A DNA stretch of 64,000 nucleotides from positions 62,001-126,000 of the forward strand of contig NZ_JAEPRQ010000007.1 in NCBI RefSeq assembly GCF_016629665.1, given 5' to 3'. Under the pieces are notes generated by a model, which did no database searches, was not told the origin of the DNA, and was given only the letters and a program-made list of their open reading frames with translations. The position numbers and the translations under genes were made by a program. This DNA is from Paracoccus caeni. Its GTDB lineage: Bacteria > Pseudomonadota > Alphaproteobacteria > Rhodobacterales > Rhodobacteraceae. Positions 24,171-32,879 of the stretch are shown here, piece by piece; within the stretch, counting starts at the first letter, position 1; every line of letters starts with the position of its first letter.

Positions 24171-25154
24171 TTGCATAAGATTATACTGCTGGCTTTGACG
24201 GCTATGGGAATAGCATCGCCTGCGACCGCGCTAGACTGGGACGACATGCCCCGAGAAATGGTGTTGGTCGCTCCAAATCTGGTGGCTGTGGATCAGGGGA
24301 TCGTCCTCGCCCGGATCGTGCATGCAACACTTCAGTCGGACGGAGACTTCACCCGCATTCGCCTGCATTTCCTGTCGCCCTCAAACAGCAACCCAGCATG
24401 CGATTTCACCGAGCCGGGATGCATTCCAAACGCTTATGGCGATATGGAGGTGCGGGTCGCGAACCGGACGACCGATGGCATCGACAATGCGACGGCAACT
24501 CTGTCGATTGGGGGGCCGAATACGATCGACAGACCGCACGAAGACTTCGCCTATTACAGCGAAATCGCCACCATGTTCATGTCCGGCGAAGTGGAGCTTT
24601 CGGAGACAAGAGGCCTTTGGCAGATGGCCTCCGCGCTCCATGGCCATTCCTACTGGCGTCCGATGACGTTGCAGCAAGCTTCTGATGCTGCGTATTTCAT
24701 CAGTGAGCTGCGCCTTTCCGCCGCGCAGATTGGAAACTGCGTCACATATCAACTTGCTCCACTGCTGGCAGAGGAATCACCGGACGCCGAAGCGTTGGAA
24801 TTGCTGGCTGCGGTGTCTGTGGTCGCGGATCATGCGCGCACCACCAGGCCTTTCGATCCTCAGGAGCAGTCTTCGGCGCCGCAAGAACCACCTTCAGCTG
24901 AAAGGTTGACGGAACTGGCCGTGGCTTTGATGGCGCATGACGGCACTATATTTGCGACCGCGTCAGAATATTTCGAATTCGTTGGCGATGCCTTTCCACA
25001 GATCGAGGGGTATAAGGATCTGGTCACAGCGGACTATGAGCGGATCGCCCGCGCCGCCCGCTATCAACTGCGGATCAATGGTTTGAGATCAAAACCGGCT
25101 GATCAGCAGCGCGAAGCAGTTTGCAAGAACCTGACGACGCTGGCCCTTGAGTAA
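24171..25154 (+). CDS. Secreted protein of unknown function
   Basis: This 327-residue protein begins with a clear signal peptide (MHKIILLALTAMGIASPATA) if translation starts at the TTG at 24171, which has AAGGA about 9 bp upstream. No later ATG keeps the signal, so the TTG start is preferred. The mature chain has three cysteines in the first part (two close together, C-D-F-T-E-P-G-C) and no repeats or membrane segments. I recognise no domain. It converges on the nucleotidyltransferase-like gene with a one-base gap. The composition is a little less GC-rich than its neighbours. Confidence 0.6.
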   Translation: MHKIILLALTAMGIASPATALDWDDMPREMVLVAPNLVAVDQGIVLARIVHATLQSDGDFTRIRLHFLSPSNSNPACDFTEPGCIPNAYGDMEVRVANRTTDGIDNATATLSIGGPNTIDRPHEDFAYYSEIATMFMSGEVELSETRGLWQMASALHGHSYWRPMTLQQASDAAYFISELRLSAAQIGNCVTYQLAPLLAEESPDAEALELLAAVSVVADHARTTRPFDPQEQSSAPQEPPSAERLTELAVALMAHDGTIFATASEYFEFVGDAFPQIEGYKDLVTADYERIARAARYQLRINGLRSKPADQQREAVCKNLTTLALE

Positions 25155-25155
25155 C

Positions 25156-26172
25156 CTACAAAGCCAAGATCAGGGCCGCGCTGTCGGGCATCCGTGCCAA
25201 CGATGCGTCGATCCGTTCGCGCCAACGGGGGCCTTTGTCACGAGCATCGGCCAACGCCTCGGCCAAATCCTCGGGTCGGTCCTCGGCCAAAGCGGCGATC
25301 AGGAAGGCCGCCTGCGCGCGGTCCTTTTGCGATTTCAGGCGATCCTCTGCCCGACGACGCTCGGCCACGATCAGCTTGTGGATGGCATAGCGTTCAGGTC
25401 GCGGAATTTGCACCAGAACACCGCTGCGATAGGGGATGGCGGCGGGGATCGGGTCGGCGATCAGGTAGTTCAGATGACGCAAAGCCTGCGCCTGCACACC
25501 TAGTGCGGGCAGATCGCGCAATCCTTCATCGCCGAAAGCGGGCGTAAGAAACTCGACCAGCGCGTTTCCCGCCGTCTGCCGCCAACGCCACGCCTTGCCG
25601 GGTTCCAGACTCGGCGCCGGGGCGAAGTCGAAATCGGCCAATACCTGCTGAACCGGTGGCGCGGCGACATCTTCCAGCGCCAGCGACAGCCGCTCGAAAC
25701 TGGCGATGTCGAGATCGTCGGTCTGTGCAGTCTGGTCGAAACCGTAGCGCAGGTTCAGCTCACCCTCGTAAAGCCGGAAAGCATGGGTGCCGACGATGGT
25801 GCCGCCCAGCCGGAAGACGCCTGCATTGGCCAAAGCCGCCATCAGGCTGCCGGTGGTGGGGTCAAGGCCCATATATCCCTCGGCCCTCAATAGCCGGACC
25901 AGCCGGGCACGGTCCTTGCGGCGTTGTTCGGCGGGCGCGCGGTCCTGTTGGGCGCGATGCATCCGGGCGGCCAGATCAGGGCTGTCTTCACCGATATAAC
26001 GCTTGCGCACCTCGGACCCGATGCGGAAGCTGTCATACCAATAGGCGCGGCCATTGCGTTCGACCCGGGTCGGGGTGCCGCGCAGATCGCCTGCCGCCTC
26101 GTCGCGGAGCGAACGAAGCAGATCGTGATAGGCGGCATGGGCAAGCGCGCTGTGGTGCGGGATATCGGGCAT
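25156..26172 (-). CDS. GSU2403-family nucleotidyltransferase-fold protein
   Basis: This 338-residue protein matches the nucleotidyltransferase-like family named after GSU2403. The diagnostic stretch is G-G-T-I-V-G-T-H-A-F near residue 125, followed by T-D-D-L-D-I near 153 (the acidic pair of a polymerase-beta-type site), and a later R-x-E-R-Y-A-I-H-K-L segment. The N-terminal third is helical and charged. I used the ATG at 26172; two TTG codons just upstream extend the frame. The start lies on the edge of two nested palindromes. The biological role is unknown; some nucleotidyltransferases of this fold act as toxins or antitoxin modifiers, which is only a possibility. Confidence 0.75.
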   Translation of the reverse strand: MPDIPHHSALAHAAYHDLLRSLRDEAAGDLRGTPTRVERNGRAYWYDSFRIGSEVRKRYIGEDSPDLAARMHRAQQDRAPAEQRRKDRARLVRLLRAEGYMGLDPTTGSLMAALANAGVFRLGGTIVGTHAFRLYEGELNLRYGFDQTAQTDDLDIASFERLSLALEDVAAPPVQQVLADFDFAPAPSLEPGKAWRWRQTAGNALVEFLTPAFGDEGLRDLPALGVQAQALRHLNYLIADPIPAAIPYRSGVLVQIPRPERYAIHKLIVAERRRAEDRLKSQKDRAQAAFLIAALAEDRPEDLAEALADARDKGPRWRERIDASLARMPDSAALILAL

Positions 26173-26173
26173 G

Positions 26174-26234
26174 TTCAACAATCCTTATGATTGTTGAATA
26201 CATGAATGTTCAACGAAAAGGAAGTTTGTTGAAC
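26174..26234. promoter_or_regulatory. Two nested palindromes at the start of the nucleotidyltransferase gene
   Basis: The first is TTCAACAATC (26174-26183) with GATTGTTGAA (26189-26198), perfect with a 5-bp spacer. The second is GTTCAAC (26208-26214) with GTTGAAC (26228-26234). All four half-sites share GTTGAA or its complement, which suggests cooperative binding of one protein. They touch the start codon and would block transcription or translation initiation. Confidence 0.6.
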
Positions 26235-26291
26235 ATGGCGATCCGCATGCGCGATCACTCTCCCTTCAAGCACGAAAAAGAGCGGACCTTC

Positions 26292-27200
26292 CTACCGATA
26301 CCCCCTCACATCGGCAGGTTTGCCCACATCCTGCACCTCGACCAGATAACGCCATGCGTCAGGCTGCGAGCCGTCCAGATCGGTGAAACCATAGACCTTT
26401 GCCAACGCTCCGCTGGACAGCGACTGCCCATTCCATCGTGCCCTGTCAGGATCCCCCGCCAGCGCAGCCACCGCGCGGCCAACGAAACGAGGCGTCTCGG
26501 AGATCGCGAAATGCGGTTGATCGCGGGTTGCGTCCTGCCAGTTCTCCTCGGTCACGCCAAAGGCATGCAACATCATCTCGGAGCGCAACCAGCCGGGCGT
26601 GAGAGAGACCGCGCTAGCCCCATGCTTCGCCAAATCCTTCGAATGCGCCCATGCCATCCGGTTCACCGCCACCTTGGCCAGATCGTAGAATGGCGAGATG
26701 CGGTAATTCGTGGCGTTGTACTCTGCCGTGCCATCGGTCATCTCGATCAGCAAGCCGCCAGGACGCTCGATCAGCAGGGGCAGCGCGTGATGCGCGGTGA
26801 TCAGATGCGTATCGATCCCCAGCCTCAGCAACCGCAAACCGTTCTGAAGGTCGTGATCCCAGACCGGCTTGTCCCATTCGAACAGCAATTCACCGCCCCA
26901 GATATCGTTCACCAGAACATCCAGCCGCCCGTGATCGCCCCGTATCCGCGCGATCAGCGCCGCCACCTGTGTCGGATCAAGATGATCAACCGCCACCGCG
27001 ATCCCCTGCCCGCCCGCTGCGGTGACCAGTTCGGCGGTCTCCTCGATCGTCTCGGGGCGGCCATATTCCGACATCTTCTGCCGCGTCGTGCGCCCGGTCA
27101 CATAGACCACCGCCCCCGCTGCCCCAAGCTCGACTGCGATGCCCCGCCCCGCGCCTCGGGTCCCACCCGCGACCAGCGCCACCTTGCCCTGCAATGTCAT
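26292..27200 (-). CDS. Short-chain dehydrogenase/reductase
   Basis: This 302-residue SDR protein binds NAD(P) through GGTRGAGRGIA near residue 12, has V-L-V-N-D near 93, and carries the catalytic pair Y-x-x-x-K in F-Y-D-L-A-K near 169. The extra C-terminal length (about 50 residues beyond classical SDRs) is typical of a group of uncharacterised bacterial oxidoreductases. It is divergent from a TetR gene, with a palindrome between them that covers the TetR start, so it is probably the regulated target. The substrate is unknown. Confidence 0.85.
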   Translation of the reverse strand: MTLQGKVALVAGGTRGAGRGIAVELGAAGAVVYVTGRTTRQKMSEYGRPETIEETAELVTAAGGQGIAVAVDHLDPTQVAALIARIRGDHGRLDVLVNDIWGGELLFEWDKPVWDHDLQNGLRLLRLGIDTHLITAHHALPLLIERPGGLLIEMTDGTAEYNATNYRISPFYDLAKVAVNRMAWAHSKDLAKHGASAVSLTPGWLRSEMMLHAFGVTEENWQDATRDQPHFAISETPRFVGRAVAALAGDPDRARWNGQSLSSGALAKVYGFTDLDGSQPDAWRYLVEVQDVGKPADVRGYR

Positions 27201-27256
27201 CTTTCACCTGTGCCAGAAAAGAATCGTCCGCTTGACGGCGGCTCAATAATATGTAA

Positions 27257-27282
27257 ACATTCGTTCGGTTATAAATGAATGT
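27257..27282. promoter_or_regulatory. Candidate TetR operator
   Basis: ACATTC (27257-27262) and GAATGT (27277-27282) form a perfect inverted repeat in the gap between the divergent SDR and TetR genes. It overlaps the proposed TetR start codon, consistent with autoregulation. Confidence 0.5.
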
Positions 27283-27850
27283 CAAGATGCCCAGACCCAA
27301 GACCCAGACCGATGAAAGCGTTCTCGACGCCGCGCTGATGCTTATGCAGACCAGCGGCCCGGACGGGCTGACCTTTGCCAGCCTCGCCAGCGCCACAGGA
27401 CTTTCCGCCGCCACGCTGGTCCAGCGTTTCGGCAACAAAACCGTGCTGAAAAGCGCCGCATTGCACCAGGCGTGGGACCGGCTGGACGAGGCGACGGCCA
27501 CCACAGCCGAACGCCTGCCGCAAACACCGGGCGCGGCAATCGACCTGCTGATTGCCCTGTCCGGCGACTATGGCGATATCGAAACCTATGCCGAGGGGCT
27601 GCTGCTTCTCCGCGAAGACCTGCGCGACCCGGCCCTGCGCCAGCGCGGCACCGCGTGGAAAACCGCGCTGACCGGCCATCTCGACGCCTGTTTTACCAAC
27701 ACGCCAGACACCCCGCCAAATATCGGCGAGTTGCTCGCGACCCATTGGCAGGGCGCGCTGTTATGGTGGAGCTTCGACCCGCAACACCCGGTCGAGGCAT
27801 ATCTGCGTGACAGCCTCACCGCTTATCTGGCGCTGCTCATCCGCACCTAA
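27275..27850 (+). CDS. TetR-family transcriptional regulator
   Basis: This 191-residue protein has the TetR N-terminal helix-turn-helix (about residues 15-60: LDAALMLMQTSGPDGLTFAS, then TGLSAATLVQRFGNK) and a variable helical ligand domain. An alternative ATG at 27287 removes four residues; neither has a strong ribosome site. Its stop overlaps the convergent GntR gene by a few bases. It most likely represses the divergent SDR gene. The ligand is unknown. Confidence 0.85.
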   Translation: MNVKMPRPKTQTDESVLDAALMLMQTSGPDGLTFASLASATGLSAATLVQRFGNKTVLKSAALHQAWDRLDEATATTAERLPQTPGAAIDLLIALSGDYGDIETYAEGLLLLREDLRDPALRQRGTAWKTALTGHLDACFTNTPDTPPNIGELLATHWQGALLWWSFDPQHPVEAYLRDSLTAYLALLIRT

Positions 27851-28620
27851 CCCTGCCCGATCCCGCCGCTCTCCTGCCGCCGCAGCGACAAATCCGTCTG
27901 CCGCTCCATCTCGCGCAATTCCCGCTCGGACTGCCGGACGAAGGACAGATGCGCGTGAGAGGCCGACTCGGCGGCCACCGGATCGCGATCAAGAATCGCC
28001 TGCGCAATGGACAGATGCTGATCGCGCAAGGTCTCGCGGATCTCGCGGACCGCGAATATCCGACTGCGATTGCGAGCAATGTCGCTGCGCAGCCCGCTGG
28101 CCAAGGCCCGCATGATCTGTAGCAGAACCAGATTATGACTGGCCTCGTAGATCGCGATGTGCAGATCGGCATCCGCCGCCGCCTCATCCTCGGCAAGCCC
28201 GGCCTCATGCGCTTTCTCGATCCGGGTGCGGCAATCGCGGATCGCCTGCATGTCGATCTCGGTCCCCCGCTCGGCGGCCAGCGCCGCCGCCCGGCTTTCC
28301 ACCACGTCGCGAAACTCCAGATAGTGATCGGTCAGCTCTGGCTTGTCGGCCAACAGCGCCAGCAGCGGATCGGTCAGCGCCTGTTGGCCCATTTGCGCCA
28401 CCCGCGCGCCCTTGCCGCGTTCCCCCGTCAGCAACCCACGCTCTTCCAGAAGCTTCAACCCGTCGCGCACCGTCGGACGTGAGACGTTCAGCCGCAATGC
28501 CAGATCACGTTCGGACAGCAAGGCCTCGCCCGGACGAAGCGAGCCTTCAAGGATCAGCGCCTCGATATGCCGGGCCACCGATTCTGCCGTGCGTTCGGGT
28601 TTGATCGAGAATTCGGACAT
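27847..28620 (-). CDS. GntR-family (FadR/FCD) regulator of the glycolate operon
   Basis: This 257-residue regulator has an N-terminal winged helix-turn-helix (LSERDLALRLNVSRPTVRDG, near residues 41-60) and a C-terminal FCD helical domain with metal-ligand histidines (A-D-L-H near 151 and D-Q-H near 203). It is divergent from glcDEF. A perfect palindrome with the FadR-type core TGGT...ACCA lies between them. By position and family it corresponds to GlcC/LldR-type regulators that sense glycolate or lactate. Whether it activates or represses cannot be told. Confidence 0.85.
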   Translation of the reverse strand: MSEFSIKPERTAESVARHIEALILEGSLRPGEALLSERDLALRLNVSRPTVRDGLKLLEERGLLTGERGKGARVAQMGQQALTDPLLALLADKPELTDHYLEFRDVVESRAAALAAERGTEIDMQAIRDCRTRIEKAHEAGLAEDEAAADADLHIAIYEASHNLVLLQIMRALASGLRSDIARNRSRIFAVREIRETLRDQHLSIAQAILDRDPVAAESASHAHLSFVRQSERELREMERQTDLSLRRQESGGIGQG

Positions 28621-28687
28621 TGCATCTCACATCAGGGTTTTCGTTGTCATATCATCGCGGAACTCATCATAACGCGCAATTTGACAT

Positions 28688-28710
28688 AGTGGTAAATTTA
28701 TTTTACCACT
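28688..28710. promoter_or_regulatory. Perfect GntR/FCD operator upstream of glcD
   Basis: AGTGGTAAA (28688-28696) and TTTACCACT (28702-28710) are exact inverted repeats with spacer TTTAT. The TGGT/ACCA core matches FadR-subfamily operators. The site is 27 bp before the glcD start, so binding would overlap the transcription start or leader. Confidence 0.7.
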
Positions 28711-28736
28711 TCGCCAGAGGGGAAGGAGGCAAAGCC

Positions 28737-30185
28737 ATGACCATCGCCATGCCGGCACCCGATCAAAGCGTCATCCAGCGCGGCCCGCAGATCATCGCGG
28801 CACTGCGCGCGATCCTGCCCGGCGATGCGGTGATCGACGATCCGCAGGAAACCCGCGCCTATGAATGCGACGCGCTGACCGCCTATCGCTGCCCGCCTTT
28901 GGCCGTGGTCCTGCCGCGTACGACCGCAGAGGTCGCGGCGATCATGCAGACCTGTCACCGCATGGGCGTGCCGGTGGTGCCGCGTGGCGCCGGAACCTCG
29001 CTGGCCGGAGGCGCGCTGCCCACGGCTGATTGCGTTCTGCTGGGCACGATGCGGCTGCGTGACGTGCTGGAGATCGACACCGACAACCGCTTCATCCGCG
29101 TCCAGACCGGCGTGACCAACCTTTCGGTCAGCGCCGAGCTGGAACCGCATGGCTTTTTCTACGCCCCCGATCCGTCCTCGCAACTGGCCTGCACCATCGC
29201 GGGCAATATCGCGATGAATTCGGGCGGCGCACATTGCCTGAAATACGGCGTCACCACCAACAATCTGATGGCCGCAACCGTCGTCCTGACCACCGGAGAA
29301 ATCGTTCAGCTTGGCGGGCCGGAACTTGGTCCGGACGGCCTTGACCTACTGGGCCTCTTCTGCGGCTCCGAGGGTCAGCTTGGCGTCGTGACCGAGGCGA
29401 CCTTGCGTATCCTGCCCCGCCCCGAAGGCGCGCGCCCGGTGCTGATCGGCTTCGACAATGCCGAGGTGGCGGGCGAATGCGTGGCGCGCATCATCCGTTC
29501 AGGCGTGCTGCCGGTTGCGATCGAATATATGGACGAACCCTGCCTGCGCGCCGTCGAAAGCTTTGCCAAGGCGGGTTATCCCGCTTGCTCGGCCGTGCTG
29601 ATCGTTGAGGTTGAAGGCTCGCGCGATGAAATCGCCGACCAGTTGGCCCGCATCCGCGCCATCGCCGAGGATCTGAACCCGGTCGAATTCCGCGAAAGCC
29701 GCAATGCCGATGAGGCCGCTAAAATATGGAAGGGCCGCAAATCGGCCTTTGGCGCGATGGGCAAGCTGGGCGATTACATCTGTCTGGACGGCACAGTGCC
29801 GGTCGGCCAGCTTCCCTTCACCTTGCGCCGCATCGGCGAGCTGTCGCAGCAGCACGGGCTGGAGGTCGCCAATGTCTTCCACGCGGGCGACGGCAATATG
29901 CATCCGCTGATCCTGTTCGACGCCAACACCCCGGGCGATCTTGCCCGCGCCGAGGCGTTCGGCGCCGACATCCTCCGCCTTTGTGTCGAGGTTGGCGGCT
30001 GCCTGACCGGCGAACATGGCGTCGGCATCGAAAAACGCGATCTGATGGGCGACCAATACGACCCCGCCGATCTGGCGATCCAGATGGAGATCAAGGATCT
30101 GTTCGATCCGCAATGGCTGCTGAACCCCGCCAAGGTCTTCCCGCTGGAAGCCAGCGCGCGCTTTCGTCAAAGGGCGGCGGAATGA
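28737..30185 (+). CDS. glcD: Glycolate oxidase, FAD-linked subunit GlcD
   Basis: This 482-residue flavoprotein oxidises glycolate to glyoxylate together with GlcE and GlcF. The FAD-binding PCMH domain shows VPRGAGTSLAGGALP near residue 83 and I-A-G-N-I-A-M-N-S-G-G-A-H near 155. The C-terminal FAD-oxidase domain has N-V-F-H-A-G-D-G-N-M-H-P near 380 and G-C-L-T-G-E-H-G-V-G-I-E-K near 421. The start at 28737 has a strong GGAAGGAGG ribosome site; a longer frame runs through the operator. It overlaps glcE by four bases (ATGA). Confidence 0.94.
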   Translation: MTIAMPAPDQSVIQRGPQIIAALRAILPGDAVIDDPQETRAYECDALTAYRCPPLAVVLPRTTAEVAAIMQTCHRMGVPVVPRGAGTSLAGGALPTADCVLLGTMRLRDVLEIDTDNRFIRVQTGVTNLSVSAELEPHGFFYAPDPSSQLACTIAGNIAMNSGGAHCLKYGVTTNNLMAATVVLTTGEIVQLGGPELGPDGLDLLGLFCGSEGQLGVVTEATLRILPRPEGARPVLIGFDNAEVAGECVARIIRSGVLPVAIEYMDEPCLRAVESFAKAGYPACSAVLIVEVEGSRDEIADQLARIRAIAEDLNPVEFRESRNADEAAKIWKGRKSAFGAMGKLGDYICLDGTVPVGQLPFTLRRIGELSQQHGLEVANVFHAGDGNMHPLILFDANTPGDLARAEAFGADILRLCVEVGGCLTGEHGVGIEKRDLMGDQYDPADLAIQMEIKDLFDPQWLLNPAKVFPLEASARFRQRAAE

Positions 30186-31303
30186 CCGCTTTGCTTGACG
30201 CTTATGCGCCCACCGACGAGGCGGAACTGTCCGGGATCGTCGCCGACCATTTCCGCCGTGCATCCCCACTCTGCATTGAAGGCGGTGGCACCCGCATCGA
30301 AAACACCGCCCAAGGCCAGCGCCTCAGCACCGCGCGCCTTTCCGGCGTCGTCACCTATTCGCCGGGCGAGATGACCCTGATCGCCCGCCCCGGCACCCCC
30401 TTGCCCGAGATCGAGGACATGCTGGCAGCCGAGGGTCAGGCGCTGGCCTTCGAGCCCCCTGATCTGCGCGGCATCCTTGGCCGCAACGGCATTCCGACAT
30501 TGGGCGGCATGGTCGCGGCGAACGCCTCTGGCCCGCGCCGCCTGCTGGCGGGGGCGTGCCGCGATCACCTGCTGGGCCTGCGCTTCGTCGATGGGCAGGG
30601 CCGCATTCTGAAGAATGGCGGGCGGGTGATGAAGAACGTCACCGGGCTGGACCTGTCAAAGCTGCTCGCCGGGTCGCATGGCACGCTGGCGATCCTGACC
30701 GAGATGGTGCTGAAAACGCTGCCGCTGCTGCCCGCCCGCACCACCCTTATCTGCCGCGATCTTGATGAGGCACAGGCGGTGCGGCTTTTCTCGACCGCTC
30801 TCGCGACCCCGTTCGAGGTGACCGGCGCAGCCTACCGTGACGGCACCGCCTATCTGCGGATCGAGGGGTTGGAGAAGCAACTGACCTATCGCCGCGACCG
30901 TCTGCTGGCGCTGCTGACCGATCATGATCCCGAGGTTCTGGACGACGCGGCGACGGTCACTCTTTGGCGTGACCTGCGCGATGTCAGCCATTTCGCGGGC
31001 CTTGCCGCGCCGCTGTGGCGCATCCTGACCAAACCAACCGAGGCTCCCCGCATCACCGCAGCCCTGCACACCCTAGGCGGCCAGACCTCGCTGGACTGGG
31101 GCGGCGGGCTGATCTGGTACGCAGGACCGGGCGAGGCAACGCAGATCCGCAACATCGCCACCCACGCCACCCTGATCCGCCGCGCAGGCGTCACCGGCCC
31201 CGCCTTCCCGCCGCAACAAGGCGCGACGGCGCGGCTGCAACAGGGCCTGCGCCAGACCTTCGATCCGGCAGGCATCCTCAACCCCGGTCTGATGGAGAGC
31301 TAG
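30182..31303 (+). CDS. glcE: Glycolate oxidase, FAD-binding subunit GlcE
   Basis: This 373-residue GlcE-type protein has a single FAD-binding domain (C-I-E-G-G-G-T-R near residue 34, then T-L-G-G-M-V-A-A-N-A-S-G-P near 106) and a short C-terminal part. That is the normal abbreviated layout compared with GlcD. It also shows NGGRVMKNVTGLDLSKLLAG, a GlcE signature. The start is fixed by the ATGA overlap with glcD. It works in the membrane-associated glycolate oxidase complex. About 130 bp, including a REP-like repeat, separate it from glcF. Confidence 0.92.
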   Translation: MTALLDAYAPTDEAELSGIVADHFRRASPLCIEGGGTRIENTAQGQRLSTARLSGVVTYSPGEMTLIARPGTPLPEIEDMLAAEGQALAFEPPDLRGILGRNGIPTLGGMVAANASGPRRLLAGACRDHLLGLRFVDGQGRILKNGGRVMKNVTGLDLSKLLAGSHGTLAILTEMVLKTLPLLPARTTLICRDLDEAQAVRLFSTALATPFEVTGAAYRDGTAYLRIEGLEKQLTYRRDRLLALLTDHDPEVLDDAATVTLWRDLRDVSHFAGLAAPLWRILTKPTEAPRITAALHTLGGQTSLDWGGGLIWYAGPGEATQIRNIATHATLIRRAGVTGPAFPPQQGATARLQQGLRQTFDPAGILNPGLMES

Positions 31304-31355
31304 ATGAGCCAGCCAATCCAAACAGAGCAAAGGGCATTGCCTGATCGCGGGTGGT

Positions 31356-31399
31356 CACTGCCCGGCGTCGCGCAAGGGCGACTTGATTCCGGGCGGGCG
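31356..31399 (+). repeat. REP-like 44-bp palindromic repeat, copy 1
   Basis: This 44-bp unit matches 40491-40534 in 42 positions. It contains outer arms CCCGG...CCGGG and an inner near-palindrome GTCGCGC-AA-GGGCGAC. It lies between glcE and glcF, inside an operon. A short open frame runs from 31304 to 31432 through it, but I see no support for it as a gene. Confidence 0.65.
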
Positions 31400-31433
31400 A
31401 TTCCTCTTCAACCTCGGGTCAGCAGGCGCTGAC

Positions 31434-32744
31434 ATGCAAACCAACTTCACCGCCCAACAACTGACCGACCCCGCCACCGCCCGCAGCAACGAGATCCTGC
31501 GCTCCTGCGTCCATTGCGGCTTCTGCACTGCCACCTGCCCGACCTACAAAGTCCTTGGCGACGAATTGGACAGCCCCCGTGGCCGCATCTATCTGATCAA
31601 GGACATGCTGGAGAACAGCAAAACCCCCGACGCCAAGACCGTTCAGCACATCGATCGCTGTCTGTCCTGCCTGTCCTGCATGACCACCTGCCCGTCGGGC
31701 GTCCACTATATGCATCTGGTCGATCACGCCCGCGAATATATCGAGGAAAACTATCGCCGCCCGGCACCGGAACGTGCGCTGCGCTGGCTGTTGGCGAAGA
31801 TCCTGCCCTATCCGGGCCGCTTCCGGCTGGCGCTTCTGGGCGCGAAACTCGCCCGCCCTTTCCGTCGCCTGATGCCGGATCCACGCCTGCGCGCCATGCT
31901 GGACATGGCCCCGCAAAGGATCGCGCCGCGCAGCCCCAACGACGCCCCGCAAACCTTCCCGGCCCAAGGCCCGCGCGTCAAACGTGTCGCCCTGCTGACC
32001 GGCTGCGCCCAACGCGCGCTGAACACCGATATCAACGACGCCACCATCCGCCTGCTGACCCGCCACGGCTGCGAAGTGGTGATTCCGCGCGGCATCGGCT
32101 GCTGCGGCGCACTGACCCACCACATGGGTCGGACCAGCGAAAGCCACGCCTTCGCCGCCGCCAACATCGATGCGCTGACCACCGAGTTGGACCGCGACGG
32201 CCTCGACGCGGTGATCATCAACACCTCGGGCTGCGGCACCACGATCAAGGATTACGGCCATATGTTCGAGGGCACACCACTGGCCCAGGATGCCACCCGC
32301 ATCGCCACCCTCGCCCGCGACATCACCGAGTTCATGACAGAGCTTGGCCTGCAAAACGCCACCCATGCCCCGCCGCTGCGCATCGGCTACCACGCCGCCT
32401 GCTCGCTTCAACACGGCCAGCAGATCCGCAGCGCACCCAAAGACTTGCTGACTGACGCAGGCTTCACCGTGATGGAGCCAAAGGACAGCCATCTCTGCTG
32501 CGGCTCCGCCGGGACATATAATCTGATGCAGCCCGCGATCTCGGCCGAACTCAAATCCCGCAAGCTCGCGACGCTGGAAACGCTGAACCCGCAGGTGATC
32601 AGCGCCGGCAATATCGGCTGCATGATGCAGATCGGCAGCGGCACCCGCATCCCCGTGGTCCACACCGCCGAACTGCTGGACTGGGCAACCGGAGGCCCCC
32701 GCCCCCCTGCCCTCGCGCAGACAAAAACCGCCATCCTTGACTGA
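31434..32744 (+). CDS. glcF: Glycolate oxidase, iron-sulfur subunit GlcF
   Basis: This 436-residue subunit carries two [4Fe-4S] ferredoxin motifs, CVHCGFCTATCP near residue 26 and CLSCLSCMTTCPSG near 78. Two CCG domains follow (GCCGALTHH near 221, then H-L-C-C-G-S-A-G near 362), which pass electrons from GlcD/GlcE toward the quinone pool. I chose the ATG at 31434 because upstream residues come from the repeat-bearing spacer. It ends the glcDEF operon. Confidence 0.93.
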   Translation: MQTNFTAQQLTDPATARSNEILRSCVHCGFCTATCPTYKVLGDELDSPRGRIYLIKDMLENSKTPDAKTVQHIDRCLSCLSCMTTCPSGVHYMHLVDHAREYIEENYRRPAPERALRWLLAKILPYPGRFRLALLGAKLARPFRRLMPDPRLRAMLDMAPQRIAPRSPNDAPQTFPAQGPRVKRVALLTGCAQRALNTDINDATIRLLTRHGCEVVIPRGIGCCGALTHHMGRTSESHAFAAANIDALTTELDRDGLDAVIINTSGCGTTIKDYGHMFEGTPLAQDATRIATLARDITEFMTELGLQNATHAPPLRIGYHAACSLQHGQQIRSAPKDLLTDAGFTVMEPKDSHLCCGSAGTYNLMQPAISAELKSRKLATLETLNPQVISAGNIGCMMQIGSGTRIPVVHTAELLDWATGGPRPPALAQTKTAILD

Positions 32745-32879
32745 GCAATCAAGCAAAACTGCCACAGTCTCCGGCCTGCCAAAATATTTCGTAGCATTTT
32801 ACTCGGGATTCATTGACAGCGTTAACCTTTTCGCTGATTGCATGAGTAATTTCCCCGGTGTCGAGCAAAGGCCCATCAC

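Noticed and set aside
25656..27278. Plus-strand open frame of 540 codons opposite the nucleotidyltransferase and SDR genes
   Set aside because: It crosses two leftward genes and their promoter gap. The ATG at 26235 directly after the palindromes looked tempting, but the product is Arg/Pro/His-rich and antisense to a clear SDR.
31304..31432. Short open frame between glcE and glcF
   Set aside because: It is largely made of the REP-like repeat and has no coding features beyond being open.
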